NCBI RefSeq assembly: GCF_025149945.1
Contig: NZ_JALXVH010000007.1
Coordinates: 1 to 64,000 of the forward strand
Length of the DNA stretch: 64,000 nucleotides
Direction of reading: 5' to 3'
DNA from: Kocuria sp. p3-SID1428
Lineage (GTDB): Bacteria > Actinomycetota > Actinomycetes > Actinomycetales > Micrococcaceae
Positions within the stretch are counted from its first letter, which is position 1, and each line of letters opens with the position of its first letter. Shown piece after piece: positions 43,213 to 52,444 of the stretch. Both the position numbers and the translations under genes were made by a program. The notes beneath the pieces were generated by a model. The model was given only the letters and a program-made list of their open reading frames with translations. It did no database searches and was not told where the DNA came from.

Positions 43213-44388
43213 TCAGCGCGAGCGGTCCTGCGAGGGAGCGCTGTGCCCGTCGTCGTCCTCACCCGCAGCCGCGCCGTCGAGGTCCGCGTCCGCCGGGCCG
43301 CCGCGGCGGTCCGCCTGCGAGGCGGCGATGATCCGCGGCATGGCCTGCGTGTCTGCTCGGCGCTCCTCGCTGTTGCGCCAGAAGTAGATCACGACCATGC
43401 CGCACAGCGCGCCCAGCATGGTCTCCACCGCGCGGGCCTGCAGCAGCGGCGCGGCCGGGACCGGATGCGCCAGCTGCGTCATCAGCAGCGCCAGCGGCGT
43501 GATGAACAGCAGTGCCAGCGAATAGTTGCGGCCCACGAACAGCTCGGCGAGCAGCTGGAAGAGGATCACGAGGACCAGCATCTGCCACGGGCCCAGATCG
43601 AAGGCCAGCACGAACGCGGTCACGCCCACGCCGCCCAGCGTGCCGACCATTCGGTGGACGCCGCGCTGCAGCCGCGCCAGGTGCGTGGGCGCCGCGATCG
43701 GAGCAGCGGCGGCCACCTGCGCCCAGTAGACGTGGCTGAGCCCGGCGGCCTGGGAGACGATCAGCGCCACCACGGCGGCCAGTCCCGTGGCCACCAGGAA
43801 GCGCCCGCCGTGCGCGGCCAGCTGGCCGCGGGTCAGGCGCACCACCGGCGCCGGGGGCGGTGACTTCCCCTCGCGCCCCTCGCCCACCAGGGACCAGATC
43901 CACGCCAGCAGGACGGATAAGGCGGCGGAGCCGGCTGCGATCGCGATCGCCAGCAGCGGGTGCGCCACGGCATCGGGCCCCAGGGAGCCGATCGCGCCGG
44001 TGGCGAAGATGAAGAACACCGACCCAGCGGGCTTGAGGTTCCAGGCCGCGGCCAGCACCGCGCCTATCGCGGCGACCACGGAGGTGATGCCCAGGACCAA
44101 GGGCTCCGGCGCGCCGAACCAGGACAGCAGCGCGCCGATGGCCACCGAGACCGTGACCAGCGCGCCCGCCTGCAGCTCATGGCCCAGGCGCTGGCGCAGC
44201 GGCTCGTGCCGGGCGTAGATCGAGGTGAAGGCGCCGAAGGCCGCGTAGATCGTCAGGTCCGGGCGCCCCAGGAGCATCAGCATCACGAGCGGGATCCCCA
44301 CGGCCAGGGCGATGCGCACCGCGGGCACGTGGTCCCGGCGGGAGGGGCCCACCTCGAACAGCTGGCGGACGGTGGACGATCCGGACAC
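43213..44388 (-). CDS. FUSC-family membrane protein
   Basis: A 391-residue integral membrane protein with two blocks of hydrophobic helices (about residues 20-165 and 195-350) separated by a short cytoplasmic loop. It shows the FUSC pattern RIALAVGIPLVMLMLLGRPDLTIYAAFGAFTSIYARHEPLRQRLG, then HVYWAQVAAAAPI, LARLQRGVHRMVGTLGGVGVTAFVLA and LLFITPLALLM. FUSC proteins export aromatic acids in some bacteria; the substrate here is unknown. The C-terminus is charged and polar. Convergent with the NUDIX-like gene (7-base gap). Confidence 0.85.
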   Translation of the reverse strand: MSGSSTVRQLFEVGPSRRDHVPAVRIALAVGIPLVMLMLLGRPDLTIYAAFGAFTSIYARHEPLRQRLGHELQAGALVTVSVAIGALLSWFGAPEPLVLGITSVVAAIGAVLAAAWNLKPAGSVFFIFATGAIGSLGPDAVAHPLLAIAIAAGSAALSVLLAWIWSLVGEGREGKSPPPAPVVRLTRGQLAAHGGRFLVATGLAAVVALIVSQAAGLSHVYWAQVAAAAPIAAPTHLARLQRGVHRMVGTLGGVGVTAFVLAFDLGPWQMLVLVILFQLLAELFVGRNYSLALLFITPLALLMTQLAHPVPAAPLLQARAVETMLGALCGMVVIYFWRNSEERRADTQAMPRIIAASQADRRGGPADADLDGAAAGEDDDGHSAPSQDRSR

Positions 44389-44516
44389 GCGGGCTCCTTC
44401 CTGCGGAAGAGTCGGGGCTGCTCTGGGCGGGAAGCGCTCCGATGAGGGACTGGGGCATCCGCGCTCGAGCGGAGGGAGGGGATGCGATGAGGCCCGAGGG
44501 CCGCCGTCGATGCTAG

Positions 44517-45890
<1,374 letters not shown>

Positions 45891-45939
45891 GCCGCGCCCA
45901 CGCCTGCGACCCGAGCACGTGAGCCACAAGGAGGCACAG

Positions 45940-46446
45940 ATGACCGAGAACCCCAGCGACCGCCCCAGCTCCGACCTGGATCGCGTCCCCGCCGAGCAGC
46001 GCTGGCGCCTGCAGCGGGTCCTGCCGCACCCGTCGTCGCGGATCTACCAGGCCCTTATGGACCCCGAGCTGCTGCCGCGCTGGTACGGGCCGCAGGGCTG
46101 GAGCGTGCACCCCGAGTCCCTCGAGCTGGATCCGCGACCGGGCGGCATCCGCCGCTTCGCCATGGTCATGGACGACGACCCCCAGATGGGCGCCCCCTCC
46201 CACGGCCGGCACGCGGCGATCGTGCCGGAGGAGATGCTCGAGATCCAGGAGGCGCTGCCGGGGCCCGATGGCGAGCCCACCGAGCATCTGATCCTGCTGC
46301 GCATCGAGCTCGTGACCGTCGACGGCGGGACCCGGATCGAGCTGCTGCAGGGGCCGCTGCCGGAGGAGGTCCACGCGACCGCCAAGGGCGCCTGGGACTC
46401 CTCGCTCGATCGACTGCGCGCGCTGCTGGATTCCCGGGAGTCCTGA
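45940..46446 (+). CDS. SRPBCC/AHSA1-like domain protein
   Basis: A 168-residue single-domain protein. The START/Bet v1-like pattern RVLPHPSSRIYQALMDPELLPRWYGPQGW is diagnostic of AHSA1-type SRPBCC proteins, which bind hydrophobic ligands or act as co-chaperones. Asp/Glu-rich strands and a C-terminal helix (AKGAWDSSLDRLRALLD) complete the fold. AAGGAGG lies 5 bases before ATG 45940. Its stop shares one base with the next start (TGATG), so it is coupled to the MBL-fold gene. Confidence 0.8.
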   Translation: MTENPSDRPSSDLDRVPAEQRWRLQRVLPHPSSRIYQALMDPELLPRWYGPQGWSVHPESLELDPRPGGIRRFAMVMDDDPQMGAPSHGRHAAIVPEEMLEIQEALPGPDGEPTEHLILLRIELVTVDGGTRIELLQGPLPEEVHATAKGAWDSSLDRLRALLDSRES

Positions 46447-47243
46447 TGAGCCCTCAGATCCGTCGGCTGACCCGCCTGGTCTCCGTGCTGCGCGCCGAGA
46501 ACCCCGGGCCCATGACGCTCGAGGGCACGAACAGCCTGCTGCTGCGCGCGCCGGGCTCCGACGGCGTCGTCGTGGTGGATCCCGGCCCCGACCTGCCGGA
46601 GCACGTGCAGGCTCTCGCCGCGGCGGGGCCCGTGGAGCTGGTGCTGATCACGCACCGCCACAATGATCACACCGAGGCGATCGATTCCCTGCGCGAGCTG
46701 ACCGCAGCGCCCGTGCGGGCCGCGCTGCCGGAGCACTGTCGCCATGGGCAGCCGCTGCGCGACGGCGAGCGCCTCACCGCCGCCGGGGTCTCGATCGAGG
46801 TGCTGGCCACGCCGGGGCACACCTCCGACTCCCTGAGCTTCCGGATCCTCGACGACGCCGCGCTGATCGATGGTGCCGCGATCGCCCCCATCCTCACCGG
46901 CGACACCGTCCTGGGCCGCGGCACGACCATGATCGACCACCCGGACGGCACGCTGGGCGACTACCTGGCCTCGCTCGATCGGCTCGAGGCCGCCGGTGGC
47001 CTCGGTCTTCCCGCCCATGGTGAGCCGCTGGCGGATCTGTCCGCGACCTGCCGGGAGCTGCGCGATCATCGGATCGAGCGTCTGGACGAGGTCCGCGCAG
47101 CCCTTGAGTCCGTGGGCGCGACAGCCCAGGAGGTCTCCGCCGACGAGCTCGCCGAGCGCATCTACCCGGAGGTCCCCGAGCAGGTCCGCCCGGCGGCACG
47201 TCGGTCGGTCGAGGCCCAGCTGGCGCATCTGCAGCAGGGCTGA
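46446..47243 (+). CDS. MBL-fold metallohydrolase
   Basis: A 265-residue metallo-beta-lactamase-fold hydrolase. Metal ligands are visible in LITHRHNDHTEAI (HxHxDH variant), TPGHTSDSLSF, ILTGDTVLG and PAHGEP. The opening NPGPMTLEGTNSLLL and the C-terminal helical domain match the LACTB2-like subgroup, whose characterised members include RNases and thioesterase-like enzymes. Translation is coupled to the preceding SRPBCC gene. Substrate unknown. Confidence 0.88.
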   Translation: MSPQIRRLTRLVSVLRAENPGPMTLEGTNSLLLRAPGSDGVVVVDPGPDLPEHVQALAAAGPVELVLITHRHNDHTEAIDSLRELTAAPVRAALPEHCRHGQPLRDGERLTAAGVSIEVLATPGHTSDSLSFRILDDAALIDGAAIAPILTGDTVLGRGTTMIDHPDGTLGDYLASLDRLEAAGGLGLPAHGEPLADLSATCRELRDHRIERLDEVRAALESVGATAQEVSADELAERIYPEVPEQVRPAARRSVEAQLAHLQQG

Positions 47244-47258
47244 GCCCCGCCGTCGTCG

Positions 47259-47316
47259 TCGAGCGGCCTCTGCCTGTGCGCTCAGCGCCCCAGACGCACG
47301 CGCAGAGGCCACTCGA
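47259..47316. repeat. 58-bp intergenic palindrome (TCAGCGC core)
   Basis: Arms 47259-47280 and 47295-47316 pair at 19 of 22 positions around a 14-base loop containing TCAGCGCC. It has the same length as, and about two-thirds identity to, the palindrome at 13742-13799, including the ends TCGAG...CTCGA-like and the core TGTGCGyTCAGCGCC. It lies between the convergent MBL-fold and yhhQ genes, where it may also act as a bidirectional terminator. Confidence 0.75.
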
Positions 47317-47348
47317 TTCCGGAAGGCACAGCGAGGAGCCAGGAGGCC

Positions 47349-48050
47349 TCAGGCGGTCACGGCGCCGTAGTCCTCGATCTTCTTGACGCGCGCCACCATG
47401 GCGTAGGTGACCGGGAGCATGACGACCTCGATCAGGCACTTCCAGACGTAGCCGACGAGCACGTAGTTCAGGAACTGCCCCGGCGTCTCGATGCCGATCA
47501 CGGGGGCGGCGATCGCGCAGAAGATGATCGTGTCCACGAGCTCGCCCACCAGCGTGGAGGCCATCAGCCGCGCCCACAGGTGCCGCTCCCGGGTGCGCTG
47601 CTTGACCTTGACCAGCACGTACGCATTGAGCAGCTGCCCCACCAGGAAGCCCAGCAGGGAGGCCAGGACGATCAGCGGCACCGGGCCCAGGGTCTGCGCG
47701 AAGGCCTCCTGGCCCTCGTAGAACGGTGCGGCCGGCAGCGCGATGATGACCCAGAAGCACAGGCTCGCGAAGGCACCGGCGGCGAAGGCCATCAGCGTGG
47801 AGCGCCGCGCGGCGCGGAAGCCCCAGACCTCGGAGACCACATCGCCCACCACATAGGCCAGCGGGAAGAGGAAGAAGCCGCCGTCGGTGATGATCGGGCC
47901 GATCTGCACGCCCTTGGTGGCGCCGATGTTGGACAGCACCAGGATCACGGCGGTCGCGGCGACGAACAGGTCGAACAGGCTGCGGGGGCGGCGGGCGTAC
48001 TGGGCCGCGGTCATCGGGGACGACGACGGCGTGCGGGGGTCGCTGGTCAT
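47349..48050 (-). CDS. yhhQ: Queuosine precursor transporter (YhhQ/VUT family)
   Basis: A 233-residue membrane protein with about six helices. Family marks are LVLSNIGATKGVQIGP, DGGFFLFPLAYVVGDVVSEVWGFRAAR, GFLVGQLLNAYVLVKVKQRT and RLMASTLVGELVDTIIFCAIAA. YhhQ-type proteins import queuosine precursors (preQ0, preQ1 or queuine), matching the tgt gene nearby. ATG 48050 has AGGAG about 10 bases upstream. A leader of up to 150 nt is possible from TATCCT on the minus strand near 48220. I could not recognise a preQ1 riboswitch in it. Confidence 0.88.
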   Translation of the reverse strand: MTSDPRTPSSSPMTAAQYARRPRSLFDLFVAATAVILVLSNIGATKGVQIGPIITDGGFFLFPLAYVVGDVVSEVWGFRAARRSTLMAFAAGAFASLCFWVIIALPAAPFYEGQEAFAQTLGPVPLIVLASLLGFLVGQLLNAYVLVKVKQRTRERHLWARLMASTLVGELVDTIIFCAIAAPVIGIETPGQFLNYVLVGYVWKCLIEVVMLPVTYAMVARVKKIEDYGAVTA

Positions 48051-48291
48051 GCGGCAGGGCTCCTGGGGAGGGGTGGTCAGCGCCGAGCGGAGCGGGCTGA
48101 TGCCGTCTCCGTCGCGCGTGGATCCGAGCGCGGCACGACCTGCAGGAGCCTGGGGGCTGCGCAGGTCCGACGGACGCGCTGCCTGCCACCCAGCGCGTCG
48201 AACCGTCTCGACCGCGCCAGGATACAGGCCGCGATGACCGCCCACGACGGCCATGTTGGTGCCACCCGCCCAGCAGGAGCAGAATCGAGCC

Positions 48292-49125
48292 ATGACTTCT
48301 GCACCCGCTGCTCAGACTCCCCCGTTCGCGCTCACGATCGCCGGCAACGAGGCCACCGGCGGCGCCGGCGCCCAGGCGGATCTCAAGACCTTCCAGGAGC
48401 TCGGCGTCTTCGGCTCGCTGGCGCTGACCTGCATCGTGTCCTTCGACCCCAGCAACGACTGGGGCCACCGCTTCTCCCCGGTGGATCCGCAGGTGATCGC
48501 CGATCAGCTCGACGCCGCCTCCTCGGCCTACGACCTCAGCGCCGTCAAGATCGGCATGCTCGGCTCACCGCAGACCATCGACGTCGTCGCCCAGGCCCTC
48601 GAGTCCCTGAAGACCCCGCACCTGGTGCTGGACCCGGTGCTGATCTGCAAGGGCCAGGAGCCCGGTGCCGCACTCGACACGGACAAGGCGCTGACCGCCC
48701 AGATCCTGCCGAAGGCCACGTTCGTGACGCCCAACCACTTCGAGTCGATCTCGCTGTCCGGAATGGACGACATCACGACCGTCGAGCAGCTCGAGGAGGC
48801 CGCCAAGCGCATCCACGAGCGCTCCGGGGCCGCAGTGCTCGCCAAGGGCGGCGTGCGCCTGGAGGGTCCGGACGCCGTGGACGTGTTCTACGACGGCACC
48901 ACGACCGAGGTCCTGTCCTCGCCGAAGGTCGGCGACATCGCCGTCGCCGGAGCCGGCTGCACCCTGGCCGCGGCGATCACCGCCGAGCTGGCCAAGGGCC
49001 TGTCCCCGCTGGAGGCGGCCCAGGCCGCCAAGGAGTTCGTCTCGGCCGGCATCCGCCAGCGCGTGAGCTCCCACGCCCCGTTCGACTCCCTGTGGCAGGG
49101 CGGGCTGGCCGCCGAGCGCGCCTGA
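48292..49125 (+). CDS. Pyridoxine/hydroxymethylpyrimidine kinase (PdxK/ThiD family)
   Basis: A 277-residue ribokinase-fold kinase. LTIAGNEATGGAGAQADLKTFQELGVFG is the ThiD/PdxK start, AVKIGMLGS and LVLDPVLICKG follow, and the anion-hole/catalytic region GDIAVAGAGCTLAAAITAELAKG replaces the usual GTGDTFSAA. The ending QRVSSHAPFDSLW is typical of pyridoxine kinases of this family. It therefore makes B6 phosphate or HMP phosphates; no thiamine genes flank it, so a B6 salvage role is more likely. CAGGAG lies about 10 bases before ATG. Confidence 0.85.
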   Translation: MTSAPAAQTPPFALTIAGNEATGGAGAQADLKTFQELGVFGSLALTCIVSFDPSNDWGHRFSPVDPQVIADQLDAASSAYDLSAVKIGMLGSPQTIDVVAQALESLKTPHLVLDPVLICKGQEPGAALDTDKALTAQILPKATFVTPNHFESISLSGMDDITTVEQLEEAAKRIHERSGAAVLAKGGVRLEGPDAVDVFYDGTTTEVLSSPKVGDIAVAGAGCTLAAAITAELAKGLSPLEAAQAAKEFVSAGIRQRVSSHAPFDSLWQGGLAAERA

Positions 49126-49169
49126 GCAGCAGCGCCCCACACATTCCATTCAGGGCATATGACGATCGC

Positions 49170-49202
49170 GGCCCCGCACTGCAGTCGATGCAGTGCGGGG
49201 CC
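49170..49202 (+). terminator. Terminator after the PdxK/ThiD gene
   Basis: A perfect 14-bp stem (49170-49183 with 49189-49202), 5-base loop, 44 bases beyond the stop. Confidence 0.85.
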
Positions 49203-49327
49203 GGCTTTCGCCTCCGAGCAGCTCCCGGACACTTCCGCGGAGTCATGAGCTCCGGAATCCCGATGCGAACCCAACTGAGGATCAGAAGGTCCTGGACGGC
49301 GGACGCGGATCGAGGCGAGGAGGCGCA

Positions 49328-49555
49328 ATGGATCCGACAACTGGCCTCGCGCCTCGCGAGTCGATCGACGACGTCGTCCGCGGGCTCCGCGAGCTGCGCG
49401 GCTCCGTCGGGGATCCGTCCCTCGCGCAGATCGCTCAGCGGATCACCGAGCGCCGCATCGCCCGGGGCACGCCGGAGGCGGCCGCCCGAACAGCCGCCCA
49501 CTGCCGAGACGACGCAGCCCGGCACTCCTCACCAGGAATACGCTCCGCAGACTGA
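49328..49555 (+). CDS. Short HTH-like protein, probably truncated
   Basis: A 75-residue protein from ATG 49328 (AGGAGG 4 bases upstream). The first 45 residues (DDVVRGLRELRGSVGDPSLAQIAQRITERRIARG) resemble the start of actinobacterial XRE-like proteins in which WAGDPSYxxIxxRV leads into an HTH. The expected second half is missing, and the tail is non-conserved. Either a fragment or a very small regulator; I cannot distinguish these. Confidence 0.4.
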   Translation: MDPTTGLAPRESIDDVVRGLRELRGSVGDPSLAQIAQRITERRIARGTPEAAARTAAHCRDDAARHSSPGIRSAD

Positions 49556-49625
49556 GGGTTATGGGAGGTGACGCGGCACGGAAGAATCCGTCGCCGCGCA
49601 CAAACCTGAATGAAAGGAGCACGAC

Positions 49626-50159
49626 ATGGCAGTCTCCGACAAGAAGGTGGCCTTCCTGCTGACCCGCGGCGTGGAGCAGATCGAGCTGACCAGCCCCCGC
49701 CAGGCCCTCGACGAGGCGGGCGCGACCACCACGCTCATCTCGCCCTCGGAGGGCACCATCCAGGCCATGCAGAGCGACTGGGACCACGGCGACACGTTCG
49801 ACGTCGACCTCCCGGTCGGCCAGGCGCGGGTCGAGGACTTCGACATGCTGGTGCTGCCCGGCGGCACCCTGAACTCCGATGCCCTCCGTCTGGACGAGGA
49901 CTCGGTGGAGCTGGTCAAGGCGTTCTTCGCCGCGGACAAGCCCGTGGCCGCGATCTGCCACGCCCCGTGGACCCTGGCCCAGGCGGGCGTAGCGAAGGGC
50001 CGCCGCCTGACCTCGTTCGCATCCACCCAGGTGGACCTCAAGAACGCCGGGGCCGACTGGGTCGACGAGGAGGTCGTCGTCGACGGCAACCTCATCACCT
50101 CGCGCAGCCCCGAAGACCTGGAGGCCTTCAACCGCGAGATCGCCCGGGCCCTGTCCTGA
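49626..50159 (+). CDS. DJ-1/PfpI-family protein
   Basis: A 177-residue type-1 glutamine-amidotransferase-like protein. KVAFLLTRGVEQIELTSPRQALDEAGA is the PfpI start, FDMLVLPGGTLNSDALR follows, and the nucleophile elbow is AAICHAPWTLAQAG (Cys-His). VDEEVVVDGNLITSRSPEDLEAFNREI is the usual end. Homologues are proteases, chaperones or glyoxal-stress deglycases. AAAGGAG lies 7 bases before ATG 49626. Single gene. Confidence 0.93.
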   Translation: MAVSDKKVAFLLTRGVEQIELTSPRQALDEAGATTTLISPSEGTIQAMQSDWDHGDTFDVDLPVGQARVEDFDMLVLPGGTLNSDALRLDEDSVELVKAFFAADKPVAAICHAPWTLAQAGVAKGRRLTSFASTQVDLKNAGADWVDEEVVVDGNLITSRSPEDLEAFNREIARALS

Positions 50160-50175
50160 GCCTTCGCGCAGCACT

Positions 50176-50211
50176 GCGCCCCGCCCGCTCCGCTCGGAGC
50201 AGGCGGGGCGC
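50176..50211 (+). terminator. Terminator after the PfpI gene
   Basis: GCGCCCCGCC (50176-50185) pairs with GGCGGGGCGC (50202-50211), with an inner GCTCCG/CGGAGC pairing. Confidence 0.75.
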
Positions 50212-50287
50212 CTCACTGTCAGCTCATGCTCAGGAGATTCCAAGTAAGTCTCGCCTCACTCAGGGGCCTTTTGGCGACATCCGACAG

Positions 50288-50293
50288 TAAGGT
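50288..50293 (+). promoter_or_regulatory. Leaderless -10 box of the TetR gene
   Basis: TAAGGT, 6 bases, ATG 50300. No Shine-Dalgarno sequence lies between. Confidence 0.5.
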
Positions 50294-50299
50294 GTCAGC

Positions 50300-50968
50300 A
50301 TGCCCAAGATCCAAGCGGCCACCAACGCCGAGCAGCGCGAGCACACCAAGCACGCCATCCTCGAGTCCTTCGGCCAGCTGCTGTACCAGCAGGGCCTGAC
50401 CGGGCTCACCATGACCCATGTGGCCCGCAACGCCGGCATCGGCCGCACGGCCGTCTACAACTACTTCGCGGACATGGGCGAATTGCTCATCGCCTTCACC
50501 ATGGACGAGACCGATCGCTTCATGCGCGAGCTGCACGCCGAGCTCGCCCTGGTCGAGAATCCCGTGGACAAGCTCGGCGTGTACGTCCGCGCCCAGCTCG
50601 ACGACCTCTCGCGCCGTCACATCCCCCCGGGGCCGGCCATGCGCACGGTGCTCTCCCCGGAGGACTTCCAGAAGCTCGGCGCCCACGTGGGCTCGCTGCG
50701 ACTCGTGCTCATCGACATCCTCCGCGAGGCCGTCGCCGACGGCTGGCTGCCGGACGGCGACCTCCCGGAGATGGGCCGCCTGGTCCACGGCTCCCTGGCC
50801 TCCACGGCCGACCGGGAGGCCAACTCGGAGGAGGACCGCGCCGCCCACGAGCGCCACGTCCGCGCCACGGTCACCTTCATCCTGCGCGGGCTGGGTGCCC
50901 GCTTCGACGACGACGGATCCCCCGTCCGCCTGTCCGAGCCCTCCCCTGCCCTGAGCCTGGCCGGCTGA
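50300..50968 (+). CDS. TetR-family transcriptional regulator
   Basis: A 222-residue repressor-like protein. The N-terminal HTH is complete: REHTKHAILESFGQLLYQQGLTGLTMTHVARNAGIGRTAVYNYFADMGELL. The C-terminal ligand domain is alpha-helical and unassigned. No obvious target operon adjoins it; the PfpI gene just upstream on the same strand is separated by a terminator. The predicted leaderless start fits the absence of a ribosome-binding site. Confidence 0.9.
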   Translation: MPKIQAATNAEQREHTKHAILESFGQLLYQQGLTGLTMTHVARNAGIGRTAVYNYFADMGELLIAFTMDETDRFMRELHAELALVENPVDKLGVYVRAQLDDLSRRHIPPGPAMRTVLSPEDFQKLGAHVGSLRLVLIDILREAVADGWLPDGDLPEMGRLVHGSLASTADREANSEEDRAAHERHVRATVTFILRGLGARFDDDGSPVRLSEPSPALSLAG

Positions 50969-51397
50969 TCAGCCCACCTGCACGGACTCGACCCGGTACC
51001 ACTCAGTCAGGATCCTGACGAAGGGCGCCGCCAGCTCCTCGGCACGATCCAGTGCGCGCTTCTGCGAGCGGATGCCCAGGCCCCAGCCATCCGTATAGCC
51101 CTTGGCCAGCCACTGCAGGTCATCTGGCAGGAACTTCTCAGCCAGCAGCAGCTTCCGCGCGCCGAGCTCGGTCCTTCCGGACTGCGGGTGGCTCGTGCTC
51201 ACCAGCAGGCGCTCTTCATGGCCCTTCAGCACCCCGTGGTAGAGCCGCTTCAGGTGCACGACCCAGCCCGGGCGAGGCGACCACGACGCACGGCATGTCG
51301 GAGGCGCCCGCCGCACTTCGACGTCCCAGTCCTGCGGCAGCCGCAGCTGCAGGTCCAGGCTCTCCAGCTTGCCGCTGACCAATGACTTCCACTCCAT
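50969..51397 (-). CDS. Hypothetical protein
   Basis: A 142-residue soluble, mixed-charge protein, convergent with and directly adjoining the TetR gene. No motif was recognised; it has many Trp and Arg residues and helix-rich C-terminal half. GGAGAGGG lies about 10 bases before ATG 51397. The frame is intact and the composition normal for this genome, which is the only support. Confidence 0.5.
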   Translation of the reverse strand: MEWKSLVSGKLESLDLQLRLPQDWDVEVRRAPPTCRASWSPRPGWVVHLKRLYHGVLKGHEERLLVSTSHPQSGRTELGARKLLLAEKFLPDDLQWLAKGYTDGWGLGIRSQKRALDRAEELAAPFVRILTEWYRVESVQVG

Positions 51398-51495
51398 CGC
51401 GTTCTGCCCTCTCCCCTCGGCGTTCAGCTGCCCGCACCTCGCGTCGCGGGGCCTGACTCTCGGGAGGCTACGACCGCGGCACCGAGCATTGCAGG

Positions 51496-51532
51496 CCGGC
51501 GTCGGGCTCCGAATACCGGGGCACGACGCCGG
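51496..51532. repeat. 9-bp inverted repeat in the 51.4-51.6 kb gap
   Basis: CCGGCGTCG (51496-51504) and CGACGCCGG (51524-51532), with a further alternative pairing of GGGCTCC (51504-51510) with GGAGCCC (51544-51550). A possible terminator for the unknown gene at 51585. Confidence 0.4.
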
Positions 51533-51584
51533 GGTCCGGCGCGGGAGCCCTGCAGCCGAGGCCGCGGGCAGGGGAAGGGGCGGC

Positions 51585-52391
51585 TCAGCTGGTCAGCACA
51601 CCGGTGCGCGGCGGGATGTAGTGCCCGGCGACGGTGACCCCGTAGTCGAGGAAGTTGATCCGCACCCAGCGGCCGTCGCTGAGCTTGCGGGAGTGCACGA
51701 AGCGGTCGTCGGCGAACTGCGTGTCGCCCACGGCATGAAGGCTCTTCCAGTTCACCGCGTAGCGCAGATCAGCGGTCTCGGAGCGGTCCTCGTCCAAGGA
51801 GTACCAGAAGATGCTCTCTCGGAACGGCTTGCCGGAATCGCGCGTCTCGCGGCAGGTCGTCTCGGCCTCGGAGACCCCCGTCTGCATGTGGCTGCCGGAG
51901 GTCCGGGACATCAGCGTGGCCGCCAGGACCATGGACATGTCGTGGGCCCGGCGGTCGTTCACGCGGGATTGGAGGCTCGCGGCGTTCGAGGTGGAATCCA
52001 GCAGGCAGCTGCTGCCGACGCTCCCGCTGGCCGTGGGGGTCGTCGTGGCGTTGACCGCGAAGTTGTGCATGACCACGGGCGTGCCGGTGGCGGCCACGCG
52101 GTTCATGAGCGCGCCGTTCTGCTGGGTCACGTACCAGGGCCCCAGGGGCGCGCCGTTCGAGCCGCCGACCGTGGACTCGCGGAAGATCCAGTCCAGCTCC
52201 CGCGACTGGCCCAGGCGCAGCGCCAGCGACTGCTGATTCGGGCAGTCCGAGTACACGCCGAGGTTGCCGGCGACCCCGGCCCTGCCGTCGCGGCGAGCCA
52301 CCTCGTCGTCGATCGCCGCGACGGTGCGCAGCATCGCCTGCCCGTACCCGTCGTCGGCGCCCCACGGACCCCAGGTGCTGATGTCGCGCAT
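51585..52391 (-). CDS. Unrecognised protein, probably missing its N-terminus
   Basis: A 268-residue frame beginning MRDISTWGPWGADDGYGQAM. There is no signal peptide or ribosome-binding site, and an in-frame TAG lies three codons before the ATG. Reading upstream through that stop would continue into a short further frame (MAMSPA). Three Cys, many Trp/Tyr, and phrases such as WIFRESTVGGSNGAPLGPWYVTQQNG and FVHSRKLSDGRWVRINFLDYG suggest the C-terminal part of a secreted surface or hydrolase-like protein. I do not recognise the family; 5' truncation is inference. Confidence 0.45.
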   Translation of the reverse strand: MRDISTWGPWGADDGYGQAMLRTVAAIDDEVARRDGRAGVAGNLGVYSDCPNQQSLALRLGQSRELDWIFRESTVGGSNGAPLGPWYVTQQNGALMNRVAATGTPVVMHNFAVNATTTPTASGSVGSSCLLDSTSNAASLQSRVNDRRAHDMSMVLAATLMSRTSGSHMQTGVSEAETTCRETRDSGKPFRESIFWYSLDEDRSETADLRYAVNWKSLHAVGDTQFADDRFVHSRKLSDGRWVRINFLDYGVTVAGHYIPPRTGVLTS

Positions 52392-52444
52392 GTTCTGGTT
52401 CTAGGCAGGAGACATCGCCATGTCATCCAGGCGGGGGCAGGACC

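Noticed and set aside
48051..48250. Possible preQ1 riboswitch in the yhhQ leader
   Set aside because: The leader could be about 150 nt, but I could not identify a preQ1-I or preQ1-II core; an Infernal scan with the preQ1 models would settle it.
48200..48291. Possible TPP riboswitch before the PdxK/ThiD gene
   Set aside because: The CTGAGA and ACCTGA thi-box landmarks are absent and space is too short.
50230..50299. DtxR-like box before the TetR gene
   Set aside because: The AAGTAAGTCTCGCCTCACTC stretch has too few matches to the consensus and lacks symmetry.
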